Below, piece by piece: positions 1-8,034 of a DNA stretch of 21,408 nt (positions are counted from its first letter, which is position 1; every line of letters begins with the position of its first letter). The notes under the pieces were generated by a model. It made no database searches and was not told the origin of the DNA. It saw only the letters and a list, made by a program, of their open reading frames with translations. This DNA comes from an uncultured Oscillospiraceae bacterium (lineage in GTDB: Bacteria > Bacillota > Clostridia > Oscillospirales > Oscillospiraceae), in contig CAKUKL010000004.1 of NCBI GenBank assembly GCA_934662925.1, positions 1 to 21,408 of the forward strand, written 5' to 3'. The position numbers and the translations under genes were made by a program.

Positions 1-68
1 GCTACTGCTAATGGAATAACAGGTTCGGTCAGAGCCGAACAGTTTAATTACGCGACCTCGTGTCGCGC
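1..68 (-). mobile_element. Foreign sequence interrupting virD4; possible 5' end of a group II intron
   Basis: Read on the minus strand, the coupling-protein gene follows its family up to the codons for FNPFAY and then changes to sequence starting GCGCGACACGAGG, with a stop a few codons later. The new sequence has two compact hairpins close together: a 6-bp stem at 51-67 and GTTCGG/CCGAAC at 23-40. Bacterial group II introns begin GUGYG followed by small domain I stems, and they are known to insert into conjugation genes. GCGCG differs from that consensus at one base. The rest of the element lies outside the window, so a different insertion or a deletion junction is also possible. Confidence 0.4.
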
Positions 69-767
69 GTAGGCGAAAGGATTGAAGTGCATACTTTTCT
101 GGAAGTTGATCGTGTTGAACACCTTGATCTTATAGGGCTCATAGATGATTTTCCCATTCTTGCCCCGCACAGGCTTTCCGTCCTTGTCCCGCTTGGGAAC
201 ACCCCGTTGCAGGAGCTTCCCGCACTCGATCAGGACCGTGCCCTTTGGGTCGGTCACAACATAGCTGCTGTGCATTTGCATGAGATTGGGTTTGATGAAA
301 AACCTCGTTTTGCCGCTGCCGGAGCCGCCGACCACCAGCACATTTTTGTTGCGGGCGTGGGCGGGATTTTGGGGTCGGCCATTCAGCATCAGCCCTTCGC
401 TTTGGGTGAGAATGATGTTATTCTCCGGTTTGGGAGCCATGTAGGGCGCAATATCTTCCCGGGTGCCCCAGCGGGCAGAACCGTATTCCACATCCTTGCG
501 GAACTTCTTGGCGTTCTTACCTCTGACATAGACCACCAGCCGCATGAGCGCCATACCCGCAAGACCAATCAGATAATCAAGCCCCGCACCGGGCAGGACA
601 TGGGAAAAGGCAAGATCAAATCCGGTGCTGAACCCCAGCAGTTTTCCAGAGGCATCCGCTCCCGGTGCAAGTCGGATGGCCTCGCCCAGCTTGGCGAAAG
701 CAAGCAGAAAAATGAGATACGGTAAATTGGGCAGCAGATATTTCTTCAGCTTTTCTGCGATACTCAT
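48..767 (-). pseudogene. virD4: VirD4/TraG-type T4SS coupling protein, interrupted after 239 residues
   Basis: This is the N-terminal part of the conjugation coupling ATPase that brings the relaxase-DNA complex to the type IV secretion channel at the membrane. Two hydrophobic segments (about residues 14-31 and 60-81) are followed by the GSARWGT motif and a Walker A P-loop, GGSGSGKT, at 147-154. The normal family protein is around 600 residues. Here the frame ends just after FNPFAY, so Walker B and the all-alpha domain are missing. The ATG overlaps the stop of the upstream PcfB-like gene (ATGA), and that gene's last codons supply the GGAGG ribosome site. The gene may be restored by intron splicing if the insert is a group II intron; otherwise it is broken. 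Confidence 0.85.
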
Positions 768-1234
768 AGCTCTGGCCCTCCGTGGGTTTGGGTCTTGACC
801 TTTTCCTTGCCAATAGACAGCGCCAGTTCCCTGAACTTATGAAGCTGCGCCAGCAGAGAGGGACGGTCAGAGCGTTCCATATCCAGCCGGGTATATTCCT
901 TGAAAGCTGCCGTCAGCGCATCTGCCTGATTGGCCTTGAAATACACCGTCCATTTGGGCGGGGTGCTCTCCGTATCCTTTTCGATGTGGTAGCGCACCTG
1001 ATGTTTCCGGGCAATACGCTCGAATGAGCGGATCCGCCCGGTAACTTCAATACTGGTGGCACCGCCATCCCGGCCGGTCAGCCGCTTCATGCTGTTTCTG
1101 CCGACCTGGGGCGTTGTACGGGATTCTTCCATCTTGCGCAGAGCCGCCGCAATGGCGGCTTTCAGCACACGGCCGGTGAGCTTGGCACTCTGCACGGAGA
1201 TGGATACAGTTCTGTTTTCAATACCTTCCTGCAA
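764..1234 (-). CDS. PcfB-like conjugation protein (DUF3801)
   Basis: The protein has 156 residues and resembles PcfB/DUF3801 proteins, which sit directly upstream of the VirD4/TraG coupling protein in Firmicute conjugative elements and are thought to help present the relaxosome. Visible family features are an N-terminal helix rich in Ala (VLKAAIAAALRKM), a central stretch with TGRIRSFERIARKHQVRY, and a C-terminal helix with LLAQLHKFREL. It overlaps virD4 by the ATGA tetranucleotide. The last codons (HGGPEL) double as the Shine-Dalgarno of virD4. The assignment rests on sequence likeness plus gene order. Confidence 0.8.
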   Translation of the reverse strand: MQEGIENRTVSISVQSAKLTGRVLKAAIAAALRKMEESRTTPQVGRNSMKRLTGRDGGATSIEVTGRIRSFERIARKHQVRYHIEKDTESTPPKWTVYFKANQADALTAAFKEYTRLDMERSDRPSLLAQLHKFRELALSIGKEKVKTQTHGGPEL

Positions 1235-1269
1235 ACAGATCCTCCTTTCTCAGGAATAGTGGGAATGGT

Positions 1270-2037
1270 TCAGCGGTCGGGTATGAGCTGCCGGGACTCA
1301 TGGGAGCGGGCTTTTGCCGCCTGCTCCACCTGGATTTTTGCGTGGCGCAGCAGTGTCTTGATGATGGTGGCCGGATGATCCTGTTCCTCCAAACGCGCCA
1401 CCATGCCCCGGCACTCGTCAGGAAGATGGTCTGCCATGGCCTGCACGGCTTCCTCCACCGGGCCGAGAAAGCCCCAGCAGCTATCTTCCAGTTCGCCGTT
1501 TTTGTAGAGCTCATAGCCATAACACTCGCCCCGCAGGTAGGAATCGTAAACAGCAACTTCGCTGTCCAGCATGGCCCGTGCCTTTTGCAGGTCATCCTCG
1601 GTCAGTTCCGAAATCTCGAACGCTTTCTGCACAGCTTCCTTGGAAACATAGATCCAGCCAACCTGCCCGCTGTCCCACGGATCATGAAAACTGGTGGTTT
1701 GCATGGCAAGCCCGCTGTGATCCAGCAGATACAGGGGCTGCACGATGTACTTTTCAGAAATGACATCCAGCAGAGCGTTGTCTGCCGCCTGTTCATTGGA
1801 AAAGCTGCCTGCCAGCTTTTCATAGCTTGCTTCGCCCTCAGGGGTATTGCCGACCGTATCCAGATATAGCTTTTGCAGGAAAGCATCCTTATCCGCAAAA
1901 TCGTGGTGATCGCCCAGAGCGTAGCGGCGGTGAAAGCAGACCATCGTGCCCAAAGGCTCGTCCAGTTCCCGGGGATTGATCAGAATGTCATCCTGCTGGA
2001 CCATGAGCGCATACGGCTCCTGCACGGCCATCAGCAT
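1270..2037 (-). CDS. Conserved conjugative-element protein of unknown function
   Basis: A soluble acidic protein of about 255 residues with no signal peptide or membrane segment. I recognise no enzymatic motif. It has an N-terminal region with DDILINPRELDEPLGTMVCF, repeated acidic helices in the middle, and a segment around GECYGYELYKNGELEDSCWGF that looks like a small beta-rich domain. An ATG at 2052 is possible, but the GGAGG right after it sits 8 bases before the ATG at 2037, which I prefer. It lies between the DUF3846 and PcfB-like genes and probably belongs to the same transcript. It may be an accessory or host-interaction protein of the element. Confidence 0.65.
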   Translation of the reverse strand: MLMAVQEPYALMVQQDDILINPRELDEPLGTMVCFHRRYALGDHHDFADKDAFLQKLYLDTVGNTPEGEASYEKLAGSFSNEQAADNALLDVISEKYIVQPLYLLDHSGLAMQTTSFHDPWDSGQVGWIYVSKEAVQKAFEISELTEDDLQKARAMLDSEVAVYDSYLRGECYGYELYKNGELEDSCWGFLGPVEEAVQAMADHLPDECRGMVARLEEQDHPATIIKTLLRHAKIQVEQAAKARSHESRQLIPDR

Positions 2038-2059
2038 ATCCGGCACCTCCATTCAGCGC

Positions 2060-2470
2060 TCACAGCTCCGGCCCTCCGTGGGATTTCTGGGAAGTCTTTT
2101 CTTCCGGGAGCGGCTGCTTGATGGCAATGATTTTTCCGGCCAGTCGGGCAAATTCCTCGGGGTGCTTGAACTGCTCCGCAAATTTGGCCGCGTGTTCCGG
2201 GGCAATGTCCGTAAAACTATCTTCTCCGAGACCAACGAGAAAGAACTTGCCTGCCACGATGTCATAGATCTCGCCGTCCTCGTCCCGGAGCGCCCGGTTG
2301 AGAGGCAGTCCTGTCAGCTTGCCTTCCTCATTGCAGATCAGCGCCACGGGCTCTTCGTAGGGATACACTGCCTGAATATCGCCGCCGACCGCCGCCTGCA
2401 GGCTGGCAAGGTCGCTGCCGATCTCCGTTTCATAGGGCACCTTACCCGGTTCTACCATCAGTATATTCAT
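2060..2470 (-). CDS. DUF3846 domain protein
   Basis: The protein has 136 residues. The first about 100 resemble DUF3846, a small domain common in Clostridia conjugative elements and phages; its function is unknown. Recognisable parts are the opening MNILMVEPGKVPYETEI, then LQAAVGGDIQAVYPYEEPVALICNEEGK and the NRALRDEDGEIYDIVAGKFFLVG core. Its ATG overlaps the stop of the upstream gene (ATGA), so the two are probably translationally coupled. The C-terminus ends in HGGPEL, the same tail as the PcfB-like protein. Confidence 0.8.
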   Translation of the reverse strand: MNILMVEPGKVPYETEIGSDLASLQAAVGGDIQAVYPYEEPVALICNEEGKLTGLPLNRALRDEDGEIYDIVAGKFFLVGLGEDSFTDIAPEHAAKFAEQFKHPEEFARLAGKIIAIKQPLPEEKTSQKSHGGPEL

Positions 2471-3282
2471 AAAGAAACATCCTCCTTTTTCTTCGCCGCC
2501 AAGTCCGGGGCGGCTGCCGGTCTGTCCTGCCTGGCCTGATCCAACTTTTTCAGAACAGATGGTTTGCCCTCAGATACAGAAATGCCGCCGTCCGAAACCT
2601 CTTTCTGTTCGGCGGCGGTGTGTTCCATGCCCTCGACCCGATAACCGGGAAGCAGGACACCATATACCATGAAGTGCTGTTCATACTGCTTTGGGATCTC
2701 CGGGGAGATCTCCGTAAACAAATGCGCATACGCTTTTTTGCGACCAGCCAGATACTTGTACGCAGCGGCTTTATCCGTGTAGCGTTTATGATCCTGCCCG
2801 GCGATGTGAAGGTTGTATCCGTTCTTGGCGGTATTGAGATACAGATTCCAGGTGACATACCACGCTTTCGGCACACGAGTCCCCGTGCGGCGGTCATAGG
2901 CGGTATCTTCCCGGACATTGCAATTCATTTTATAGACCCTGTTGCTGATCTCCTCCCACTCGTTGTTACGGGGATTGGGCTGCCATTGATTAGATGTATG
3001 GGTGACCTCCGGGGTGCGCAGGTATTCCAGCGCCCGGTTGATCAGCTGTGTGGTCACAGCCTGCTGTTCCCACTGCTTTGCCGCCGCAACTACAATGTCA
3101 TCGGCTTTCTGCTCATTGTCATGGCTCTCCTGGAGCATGGCAGCCAAGCGGCCGGTTCCTTCTGTGATCAAATGAGAAATGTCCACATATTCACAGCTGA
3201 CGCTATGCTCGATACTCAATTTTGCGCCGGGAACCAGACAGTCGCCATAGCGGTAAACATGATAGTCCTTGTTTTCTTCCAA
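2467..3282 (-). CDS. Conserved conjugative-element protein of unknown function, TTG start
   Basis: A soluble protein of 271 residues with no recognised catalytic motif. Residues about 100-190 hold a Trp/Tyr-rich region (NQWQPNPRNNEWEEISNRVY, then AWYVTWNLYLN) that suggests a compact alpha/beta domain. The C-terminal 60 residues are low-complexity, charged and rich in Lys, Ala and Pro. The only good start is TTG at 3282, 11 bases after GGAGG, directly downstream of the LPD1 gene. It overlaps the DUF3846 gene by ATGA. Its place between LPD1 and DUF3846 genes fits the accessory block of Tn1549-like elements. Confidence 0.65.
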   Translation of the reverse strand: MEENKDYHVYRYGDCLVPGAKLSIEHSVSCEYVDISHLITEGTGRLAAMLQESHDNEQKADDIVVAAAKQWEQQAVTTQLINRALEYLRTPEVTHTSNQWQPNPRNNEWEEISNRVYKMNCNVREDTAYDRRTGTRVPKAWYVTWNLYLNTAKNGYNLHIAGQDHKRYTDKAAAYKYLAGRKKAYAHLFTEISPEIPKQYEQHFMVYGVLLPGYRVEGMEHTAAEQKEVSDGGISVSEGKPSVLKKLDQARQDRPAAAPDLAAKKKEDVSL

Positions 3283-3297
3283 ACGAGTTTACACCTC

Positions 3298-5274
3298 CTA
3301 AAGCTCGGGTTCTGATTTTGTTTTTGCCGCCGCTGGTGCTGGCTTTTGCTGCTGCTTTCCCGCCGCAAGCTGCCCCAGGACAGATGGCCGTTTGCTTTCG
3401 CCCAGAGAAAGAGGCTGCTCCGAGTGGGTGAAGATGTGTTCCAGCTTCAAATCAGCCACAATTTCGTCAAACACGGCGTTGATGGCTTCACGCTCCGCAC
3501 CCTGCGGGTAGGCACGAATGACCTCCGGCTCGCCGCCCAGGCTACTGACCAGAGAGACAGCGCACTCGGCATGACCGTCCAGATAATCCGAACGGTACGA
3601 CAAGCGGTCCTGCACATAACAGGCAAAGGCCCGGGCGGTCAGTTCCACATTGCTGTCCCAGTAACCGCCGTCCTTCTCACACTCCTTGCCCATGCGGACA
3701 GAGTTCATATAGTAATCCGTGCGGATACGTCTAATGACAGGCTCCTGGGGCGCATTATCCACTTGCAGGATCCGTTCATAGGTTTGCAGCCGTTCCCGGT
3801 CGGCCTTGGGGATCACATGGCCGGAGATGGATTTTTTGAGATCATTGAGTTGCCGGACACTGCCCGGCTCACCGGCCAGAAAAGATTCTTTTAGGCGTTC
3901 ATACTGTGCCGTCACCGCAGGATCATCCGCACGCCGGACAGAATAACCCATAGCGGAATCCAGCCAGGAAGCAGCGCCCTTGCGGGAAATCTCCGTCTGC
4001 TTGACAGCTCGTGCCGCAGCCTGCTCCGGCGTTTCAGACTTGTACTTGATGGCGTCGATCAGCTTCTGAAACGGGGGATACATTCTGGGGCTGTCTGAAA
4101 GGAAGCCCTTTGCCCCCATCTTGACACCCAGATAATCGTCCAGACCATGCCACCACTCATGAGCCAGTGAACCGGCACCTCGCATTTTTGTCAGGTTGAT
4201 GACCTTCCGCAGCGGCTCATAGTGGGCGACGGCGCTGCCGCTGCCGCGGGCGCCGAAGGCAATGGAGAGGACACCGCCGTAGGAAACGTCCTTTTCGCTG
4301 ATCTTCAGGGCAGAACAGAGGTCTTTCAGTGCATCATATCCCATGTTGAGGGAAGCCTGCCGGTCATTCTGATTCATCCAGTTGCCGTATTCGCCGCCCC
4401 GGAAGCCGAAAGCGTCAATATAGTCCTGACCTACAATATCCCGGCCGCCCCGAAAATCCGGGCCGGTTCGCCGGACATCCGAAAGCTGCGGCGGGGTAAA
4501 GCGTTTCTTCCCAGTAGCGCCACGCTGGGTTGCGTAATCCTGCGCCCATTTCAGTGCTTCCTCGTATGTCCCCAAATTGGTGCAGAGGATCTGACTGCGC
4601 TTTGTTACATAGTAGGTATTCGGTTTCCAGTCACCGTCCCGGGAATAGACTCCCTTGCCATCGTTGAAGCGCACCTCAAAACCTTTTGGGATTTTCAGCT
4701 CTTTTGAAATACCGAATTGCTCTGCGGCAGCCTTGCGGGTGAAGTTATATTCAAATTCCCGGGCAGTCCGTACCCGGAGCGTCTGGGCCAGCTTGTTGGT
4801 GATAAGGGGATTCTCATGGGCTTTGTGGGTATAGACAAACTGCGGGCCGCTGATCCAGCCGGTTTGCTTTTCCACATAGCCGCCGTCCAGCATAAAGCGT
4901 TCATACGCCTGCATAGCATCCTCGCGACTGTGTACCTTTTCCATAACAGATTGCAGAGCACGAACCGTGTCAATGTACTGTTCCTGCCGGACCAGCCGCT
5001 TTTCCGGGGTATCGTCTGTGCGGTAGTAATAGGGCGCAGCGCTCAGAGAATCCCGCACCTTCTTGATGAAGTAGACCACATCGGTAGGAATACCGCTGGC
5101 AATCATGCCGGGATAATCTGGTTTCTTCCAGACATTATCCTTGCGGACATACTTTTCAGCCTCCCGCTCATTCATCTCCGCAAGGTCAGAAGTATAAAGC
5201 CCCCGGCCGCTCCAAAGGTCCTTTTTCGCTCCACCGATTTTCTGCCCGAAGTCCTCATGTTGCGATGTTGGCAT
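3298..5274 (-). CDS. LPD1-domain protein with an HEWWH metal-binding motif
   Basis: The protein has 658 residues. The middle contains SLAHEWWHGLDDYLG (HEWWH near residues 372-376), the hallmark of LPD1, a 'large polyvalent protein' domain of mobile elements that resembles zinc metallopeptidases through its HExxH-type motif. Just before it are QASLNMGYDALKDL and LSIAFGARGSG, also typical. LPD proteins are thought to be delivered with DNA or to counter host defences; the target is unknown. I chose the ATG at 5274 because AGGAGG lies 6 bases upstream; a longer frame to 5409 would run through the HTH gene. It overlaps the HTH gene by 20 bases. The Lys/Pro/Ala-rich C-terminal tail resembles that of the next gene. 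Confidence 0.75.
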   Translation of the reverse strand: MPTSQHEDFGQKIGGAKKDLWSGRGLYTSDLAEMNEREAEKYVRKDNVWKKPDYPGMIASGIPTDVVYFIKKVRDSLSAAPYYYRTDDTPEKRLVRQEQYIDTVRALQSVMEKVHSREDAMQAYERFMLDGGYVEKQTGWISGPQFVYTHKAHENPLITNKLAQTLRVRTAREFEYNFTRKAAAEQFGISKELKIPKGFEVRFNDGKGVYSRDGDWKPNTYYVTKRSQILCTNLGTYEEALKWAQDYATQRGATGKKRFTPPQLSDVRRTGPDFRGGRDIVGQDYIDAFGFRGGEYGNWMNQNDRQASLNMGYDALKDLCSALKISEKDVSYGGVLSIAFGARGSGSAVAHYEPLRKVINLTKMRGAGSLAHEWWHGLDDYLGVKMGAKGFLSDSPRMYPPFQKLIDAIKYKSETPEQAAARAVKQTEISRKGAASWLDSAMGYSVRRADDPAVTAQYERLKESFLAGEPGSVRQLNDLKKSISGHVIPKADRERLQTYERILQVDNAPQEPVIRRIRTDYYMNSVRMGKECEKDGGYWDSNVELTARAFACYVQDRLSYRSDYLDGHAECAVSLVSSLGGEPEVIRAYPQGAEREAINAVFDEIVADLKLEHIFTHSEQPLSLGESKRPSVLGQLAAGKQQQKPAPAAAKTKSEPEL

Positions 5275-5539
5275 CCGGTACCTCCTGTTCCTCAGCAATG
5301 CGGCTGACGATCTCCGGGCAGATGTCGTATATCTGCATGAGCCGTCTGGCGGTGCCGCAGGGCTGTGCCGCGCCGCTGGTCCAAAGCCGGATCGTGCTGG
5401 GCGTGACATTCATCACCAGTGCAAAGGCACGCTCATTCATGTCCAGCTTTTTCATAAGGGCCAGCACCATAGGCGGGCTGTATTCCGGGCAGCGGGCAGC
5501 GCCCGCTATGACCTGCAAGGCATTGGTTTCTTTTTTCAT
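5255..5539 (-). CDS. Small HTH DNA-binding protein (XRE/HigA-NadS-like)
   Basis: The protein has 94 residues, with a helix-turn-helix at about 33-55 (MNERAFALVMNVTPSTIRLW) followed by a helix ending in QIYDICPEIVSRI. This arrangement resembles the antitoxin-type HTH of NadS/YiaG proteins. No toxin gene is beside it, so a regulator of the element is more likely than an antitoxin. AGGAGG overlaps the stop of the TOPRIM gene just upstream. The 3' end overlaps the LPD1 gene by 20 bases, implying one transcript. Confidence 0.75.
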   Translation of the reverse strand: MKKETNALQVIAGAARCPEYSPPMVLALMKKLDMNERAFALVMNVTPSTIRLWTSGAAQPCGTARRLMQIYDICPEIVSRIAEEQEVPDANIAT

Positions 5540-5551
5540 GGGTCGTTCCTC

Positions 5552-6517
5552 CTAAATAGAAATAGCCGCCTCTTTCGGGCGGCTTCGGTGGGGCTGGTCC
5601 CGGCTTTGCCGGAGAACACAGAGCAATTTATCGTTGTAGTCTTTGCCCTCACGGGGCGGGTGGATCCCGACACGGATATGCCGGAAGCGGTTATCTGTGC
5701 TGAGCAGCCTGCGAATCTTTCGGGCATTGACGATACCGGCAAGGTCGTTGTCCATATACAGGTTGACCTTTCGTATCTCCGGGTGCCGTCCCAAAAAGGA
5801 GACCAGCGCCACCGGAGAAGTACCGCCCAGGGAAAGGCGGTAGCCGTCCCAATTCCAGCCCTGCATCACTTGAAGGGAGGCGTGGGATAGGGCGTCGATA
5901 GGAGCCTCAAACACGGCAAGATCCCGGCTGCCCGGATCCTGCGGCGGCAAACAGAAGCTGAACTGCTTATCGCTGCCGTACACATCCTTTTTGATGGGCT
6001 CGGCGGTACCACGCATACAGGCGAATTTTGCCGTTCCGGTGTCGTCCTTACCCACAAATACGCAGACGGGGCTGCCTTTGTAGGTGCTCTCGTACAGAAG
6101 CCCCAGCTTCATGCAGCGGCCAATGACCTGATGATGGATCCCGCGCCGCTGCAAATAGGTAATAGCACCAGTGGCGCACCGTTTCGCCCATGGAAGGGAA
6201 AACGGTGCGCACGGAGGCGGTTTTGGCCGGACAGGTGTATGGTAATAAATATTGGAAGCGGAACCGGTGAGCGCATTCACAGCTTCCACAAGTCCATAGC
6301 CCCGTATCTCCATCAGGTAGTCCAGCGCATTGATCTTCTTGCCCCGGCTGTTCCAGTACCAATAGTCCTTGGCTGCCACATAGACCAGACTGTCATGCTC
6401 CCGGTGCCGGTAATTCGGTCCGTCCCGTTTGAGCACACCGGGCTCACTGCTTTGCAGATACGCAAACAGGTTGGTATTCCGTGCCTGCCGGATCTGCTCT
6501 TTACTTACGCCGGGCAT
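5552..6517 (-). CDS. DUF3991 and TOPRIM domain protein
   Basis: The protein has 321 residues. The N-terminal part (DYWYWNSRGKKINALDYL) and the centre (YLQRRGIHHQVI, then GLLYES) match the DUF3991 region that precedes a TOPRIM fold in mobile-element primase-like proteins. The TOPRIM acidic residues are visible: Glu204 in VFEAPIDAL, and Asp256 and Asp258 in LYMDNDLAG. These bind magnesium in primases and nucleases. No zinc-finger or helicase domain is present, so it is probably an accessory replication or transfer-priming protein. It starts at the ATG directly next to the stop of the Cys-rich gene. Confidence 0.85.
   Translation of the reverse strand: MPGVSKEQIRQARNTNLFAYLQSSEPGVLKRDGPNYRHREHDSLVYVAAKDYWYWNSRGKKINALDYLMEIRGYGLVEAVNALTGSASNIYYHTPVRPKPPPCAPFSLPWAKRCATGAITYLQRRGIHHQVIGRCMKLGLLYESTYKGSPVCVFVGKDDTGTAKFACMRGTAEPIKKDVYGSDKQFSFCLPPQDPGSRDLAVFEAPIDALSHASLQVMQGWNWDGYRLSLGGTSPVALVSFLGRHPEIRKVNLYMDNDLAGIVNARKIRRLLSTDNRFRHIRVGIHPPREGKDYNDKLLCVLRQSRDQPHRSRPKEAAISI
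5564..5584 (-). terminator. Hairpin at the end of the TOPRIM gene
   Basis: AGCCGCC and GGCGGCT form a 7-bp stem with a 7-base loop inside the last codons of the TOPRIM gene. On the minus strand it is followed by ATTTCTATTT, which is not a clean U tract. It may act as a weak attenuator before the HTH gene. Confidence 0.3.
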
Positions 6518-6733
6518 TTATTTCGCACCTTGGCTTTCTTCATTTGGCGCTTCCTCCTTTCTCCGGTATCTGGTCCGCATACAGGAGCCGTCTGTGCTCC
6601 AGCAAATAAAGCCGTGTCCGGGAAAGGGGCAGCCCTCGCATTCCGGCTTGATATTGCAGCGGACTCGGTGATCTATGCGCTGAGCAGGTTCCCGGTCGGG
6701 AGTGATCAACGCGTTTCCGTTTCTTCTGTGCAT
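6518..6733 (-). CDS. Small Cys-rich protein of unknown function
   Basis: The protein has 71 residues with cysteines at 26, 32, 35, 44 and 51 and a histidine at 40 (CEGCPFPGHGFIC). This could bind zinc or an iron-sulfur cluster, though that is inference. A GGGAGA ribosome site lies upstream of the ATG. Its stop abuts the start of the TOPRIM gene, so the two are probably co-translated. I do not recognise a named family. The tight spacing and the Cys pattern argue that it is real. Confidence 0.6.
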   Translation of the reverse strand: MHRRNGNALITPDREPAQRIDHRVRCNIKPECEGCPFPGHGFICWSTDGSCMRTRYRRKEEAPNEESQGAK

Positions 6734-6758
6734 GGTGTTTTTTCTCCCTTCGGATATG

Positions 6759-6779
6759 AAAAAAGCGCCCTGTGGCGCT
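6759..6779 (-). terminator. Intrinsic terminator of the replication-initiator-like gene
   Basis: AGCGCC/GGCGCT form a 6-bp stem with a 4-base loop, followed on the minus strand by a run of six T. The stem contains the stop codon of the upstream DUF6017 gene. It separates that gene from the transfer block. Confidence 0.65.
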
Positions 6780-7653
6780 AATTACCATAAAGGTCATGAT
6801 TGACTGCAGCCCGGTAGTAACTGTCTATCGTTGCCGGGGCATTGTAGAACGCCGCCAGCAGGTAGGCTTTGATATTGCCGACCTTAGTGGTATTCTTGTC
6901 GATACAGTCAAAAACATATTCCAAATGCTCGGAGGTGAGCTTCAGGAAGCGGCTCTTGACCACCTCCCGTGGGAAGTCATCCCCGGCAATGCGGATGTAT
7001 GGGCGTTTGGAGAGGACGGTTTCCAGAATCAGCTCCACAGCCTCGTCCACACGGGCCCGCTCATACCGGGTGATCAGGCAGTCATACTCGATATTTTCCT
7101 GAATGATCTCCCGATAGGCGCTCACCATATCGATCCTATCCATCCTATCTGAACCAGAGCTGCTGTCTGCTTCATGGTACGGATAGATTGATGGATGCGT
7201 CCTTGATAAATCCGTTTTTGATTCATTCGTATTTGGTGAGTTAGTATTTAATTGGCGGGGATTTTCCTGTTCAGGTTTCTCCAAAACAGGTTTTGCCTGA
7301 ACAGGCTTTTCCTGTACTGGATTTTCCCGTTTAGGTGGAGACGGCTCGGGAGGGGCGGTCACAGGCTGCTCATGGATCGTGTACTCAATATCTCCAAGCT
7401 GACCGTTCTCATAGCGGAGGCGCTGCCTGGTCAGGTATCCGTGCCGCTCCAATTCTTTCAGCGCCGTGCTGATAGAGTCTACGCCGTCCTTGCAGATGAA
7501 GGACAGCCCCTTGGTGGTGTAGTCCCAATTATCCGGCAGTGACAGCATGAGGGAGAGCAGCCCTTTGGCTTTCAGGGACAGCTCTGTGTTCCGCAGGTGA
7601 TGGTTGCACATGATGGTGAAGTCTTTCGTTTTTTCAACTCTGAATACGGCCAT
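6778..7653 (-). CDS. Replication-initiator-like protein with winged HTH and DUF6017
   Basis: The protein has 291 residues. The N-terminal about 90 residues (FRVEKTKDFTIMCNHHL, then GLLSLMLSLPDNWDYTTKGL) match the RepA/DnaD-type winged-helix domain found in Gram-positive plasmid and element initiators. Residues 111-132 are a Pro/Glu/Lys linker with short imperfect repeats (NPVQEKPVQAKPVLEKP). The C-terminal about 110 residues match DUF6017 (DDFPREVVKSRFLKL, then IDKNTTKVGNIKAYLLAAFYNA). The ATG at 7653 has AAAGGAGG 7 bases upstream; the frame is open further 5' but lacks family similarity there. It probably replicates or regulates the excised circular element. Confidence 0.8.
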   Translation of the reverse strand: MAVFRVEKTKDFTIMCNHHLRNTELSLKAKGLLSLMLSLPDNWDYTTKGLSFICKDGVDSISTALKELERHGYLTRQRLRYENGQLGDIEYTIHEQPVTAPPEPSPPKRENPVQEKPVQAKPVLEKPEQENPRQLNTNSPNTNESKTDLSRTHPSIYPYHEADSSSGSDRMDRIDMVSAYREIIQENIEYDCLITRYERARVDEAVELILETVLSKRPYIRIAGDDFPREVVKSRFLKLTSEHLEYVFDCIDKNTTKVGNIKAYLLAAFYNAPATIDSYYRAAVNHDLYGN

Positions 7654-7692
7654 TGCAAGACCTCCTTTCCTTTGAGCGTTGATATATAAGAA

Positions 7693-7724
7693 AACGCCAC
7701 AGGCTTTTGATGGCCTATGGCGTT
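7693..7724 (-). terminator. Intrinsic terminator after the excisionase-like gene
   Basis: Two 12-base arms (7693-7704 and 7713-7724) pair with one G-U, separated by an 8-base loop. The minus strand then reads TTTT. It lies between the excisionase-like gene and the replication-initiator-like gene. Confidence 0.65.
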
Positions 7725-7732
7725 GTGAGGCA

Positions 7733-7927
7733 TTATTCAGTTTTAAGTGCGTCGAGCCATTCATCGAAGGACTTCTTGGAGATACGGATTGAATTGCCAA
7801 CACGAACCGAACGGAAGTGTCCTTCGCTGACCAGCTTGTATGAGGATGTACGGCCAATATTAAGTATCTTGGCAATATCCTCAACCTTGTAAGTGCGGCG
7901 CTCTTGCAGACTTTCCTTTTCTGCCAT
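7733..7927 (-). CDS. xis: Excisionase-like MerR-type HTH protein
   Basis: The protein has 64 residues and is a single winged-HTH unit of the excisionase/HTH_17 type: RRTYKVEDIAKILNIGRTSS forms the first helices and VGNSIRISKKSFDEWL the wing and last helix. Such proteins bend DNA at attachment sites to steer a tyrosine recombinase towards excision, or act as small regulators. It sits at the very end of the element, about 230 bases from the tRNA-derived junction and next to CTTGCTAATT repeats, which fits an Xis role. No integrase lies beside it, which is unlike Tn916. AAGGAG lies 8 bases before the ATG. Confidence 0.75.
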   Translation of the reverse strand: MAEKESLQERRTYKVEDIAKILNIGRTSSYKLVSEGHFRSVRVGNSIRISKKSFDEWLDALKTE

Positions 7928-7970
7928 AGCAGTTTCTCCTTTTGGCTTGCTTATTCGGGCTGATGGTGGT

Positions 7971-7998
7971 ATCCTATTGGAGTACGAATCCTTGCTAA
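7971..7998 (-). promoter_or_regulatory. Candidate promoter of the excisionase-like gene
   Basis: On the minus strand TTAGCA, a 16-base spacer and TAGGAT form a modest -35/-10 pair upstream of the HTH gene. The -35 lies inside the first CTTGCTAATT repeat, so a repeat-binding protein would control it. Confidence 0.35.
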
Positions 7999-8034
7999 TT
8001 TCTTGCTAATTGGACACCCTTAATTAGCAAGAAA
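7991..8034. repeat. CTTGCTAATT iterons with a 13-bp inverted repeat
   Basis: CTTGCTAATT occurs at 7991-8000 and 8002-8011 in direct repeat, one helical turn apart, and again inverted at 8022-8031. The second and third copies form a perfect 13-bp inverted repeat (7999-8011 with 8022-8034) around a 10-base spacer. Near the element end this looks like arm-type recombinase/Xis sites or an autoregulatory operator. Confidence 0.6.

Noticed and set aside
5255..5539. Toxin-antitoxin module for the small HTH protein
   Set aside because: No RelE/HigB-like toxin frame is adjacent; its neighbours are the TOPRIM and LPD1 genes.
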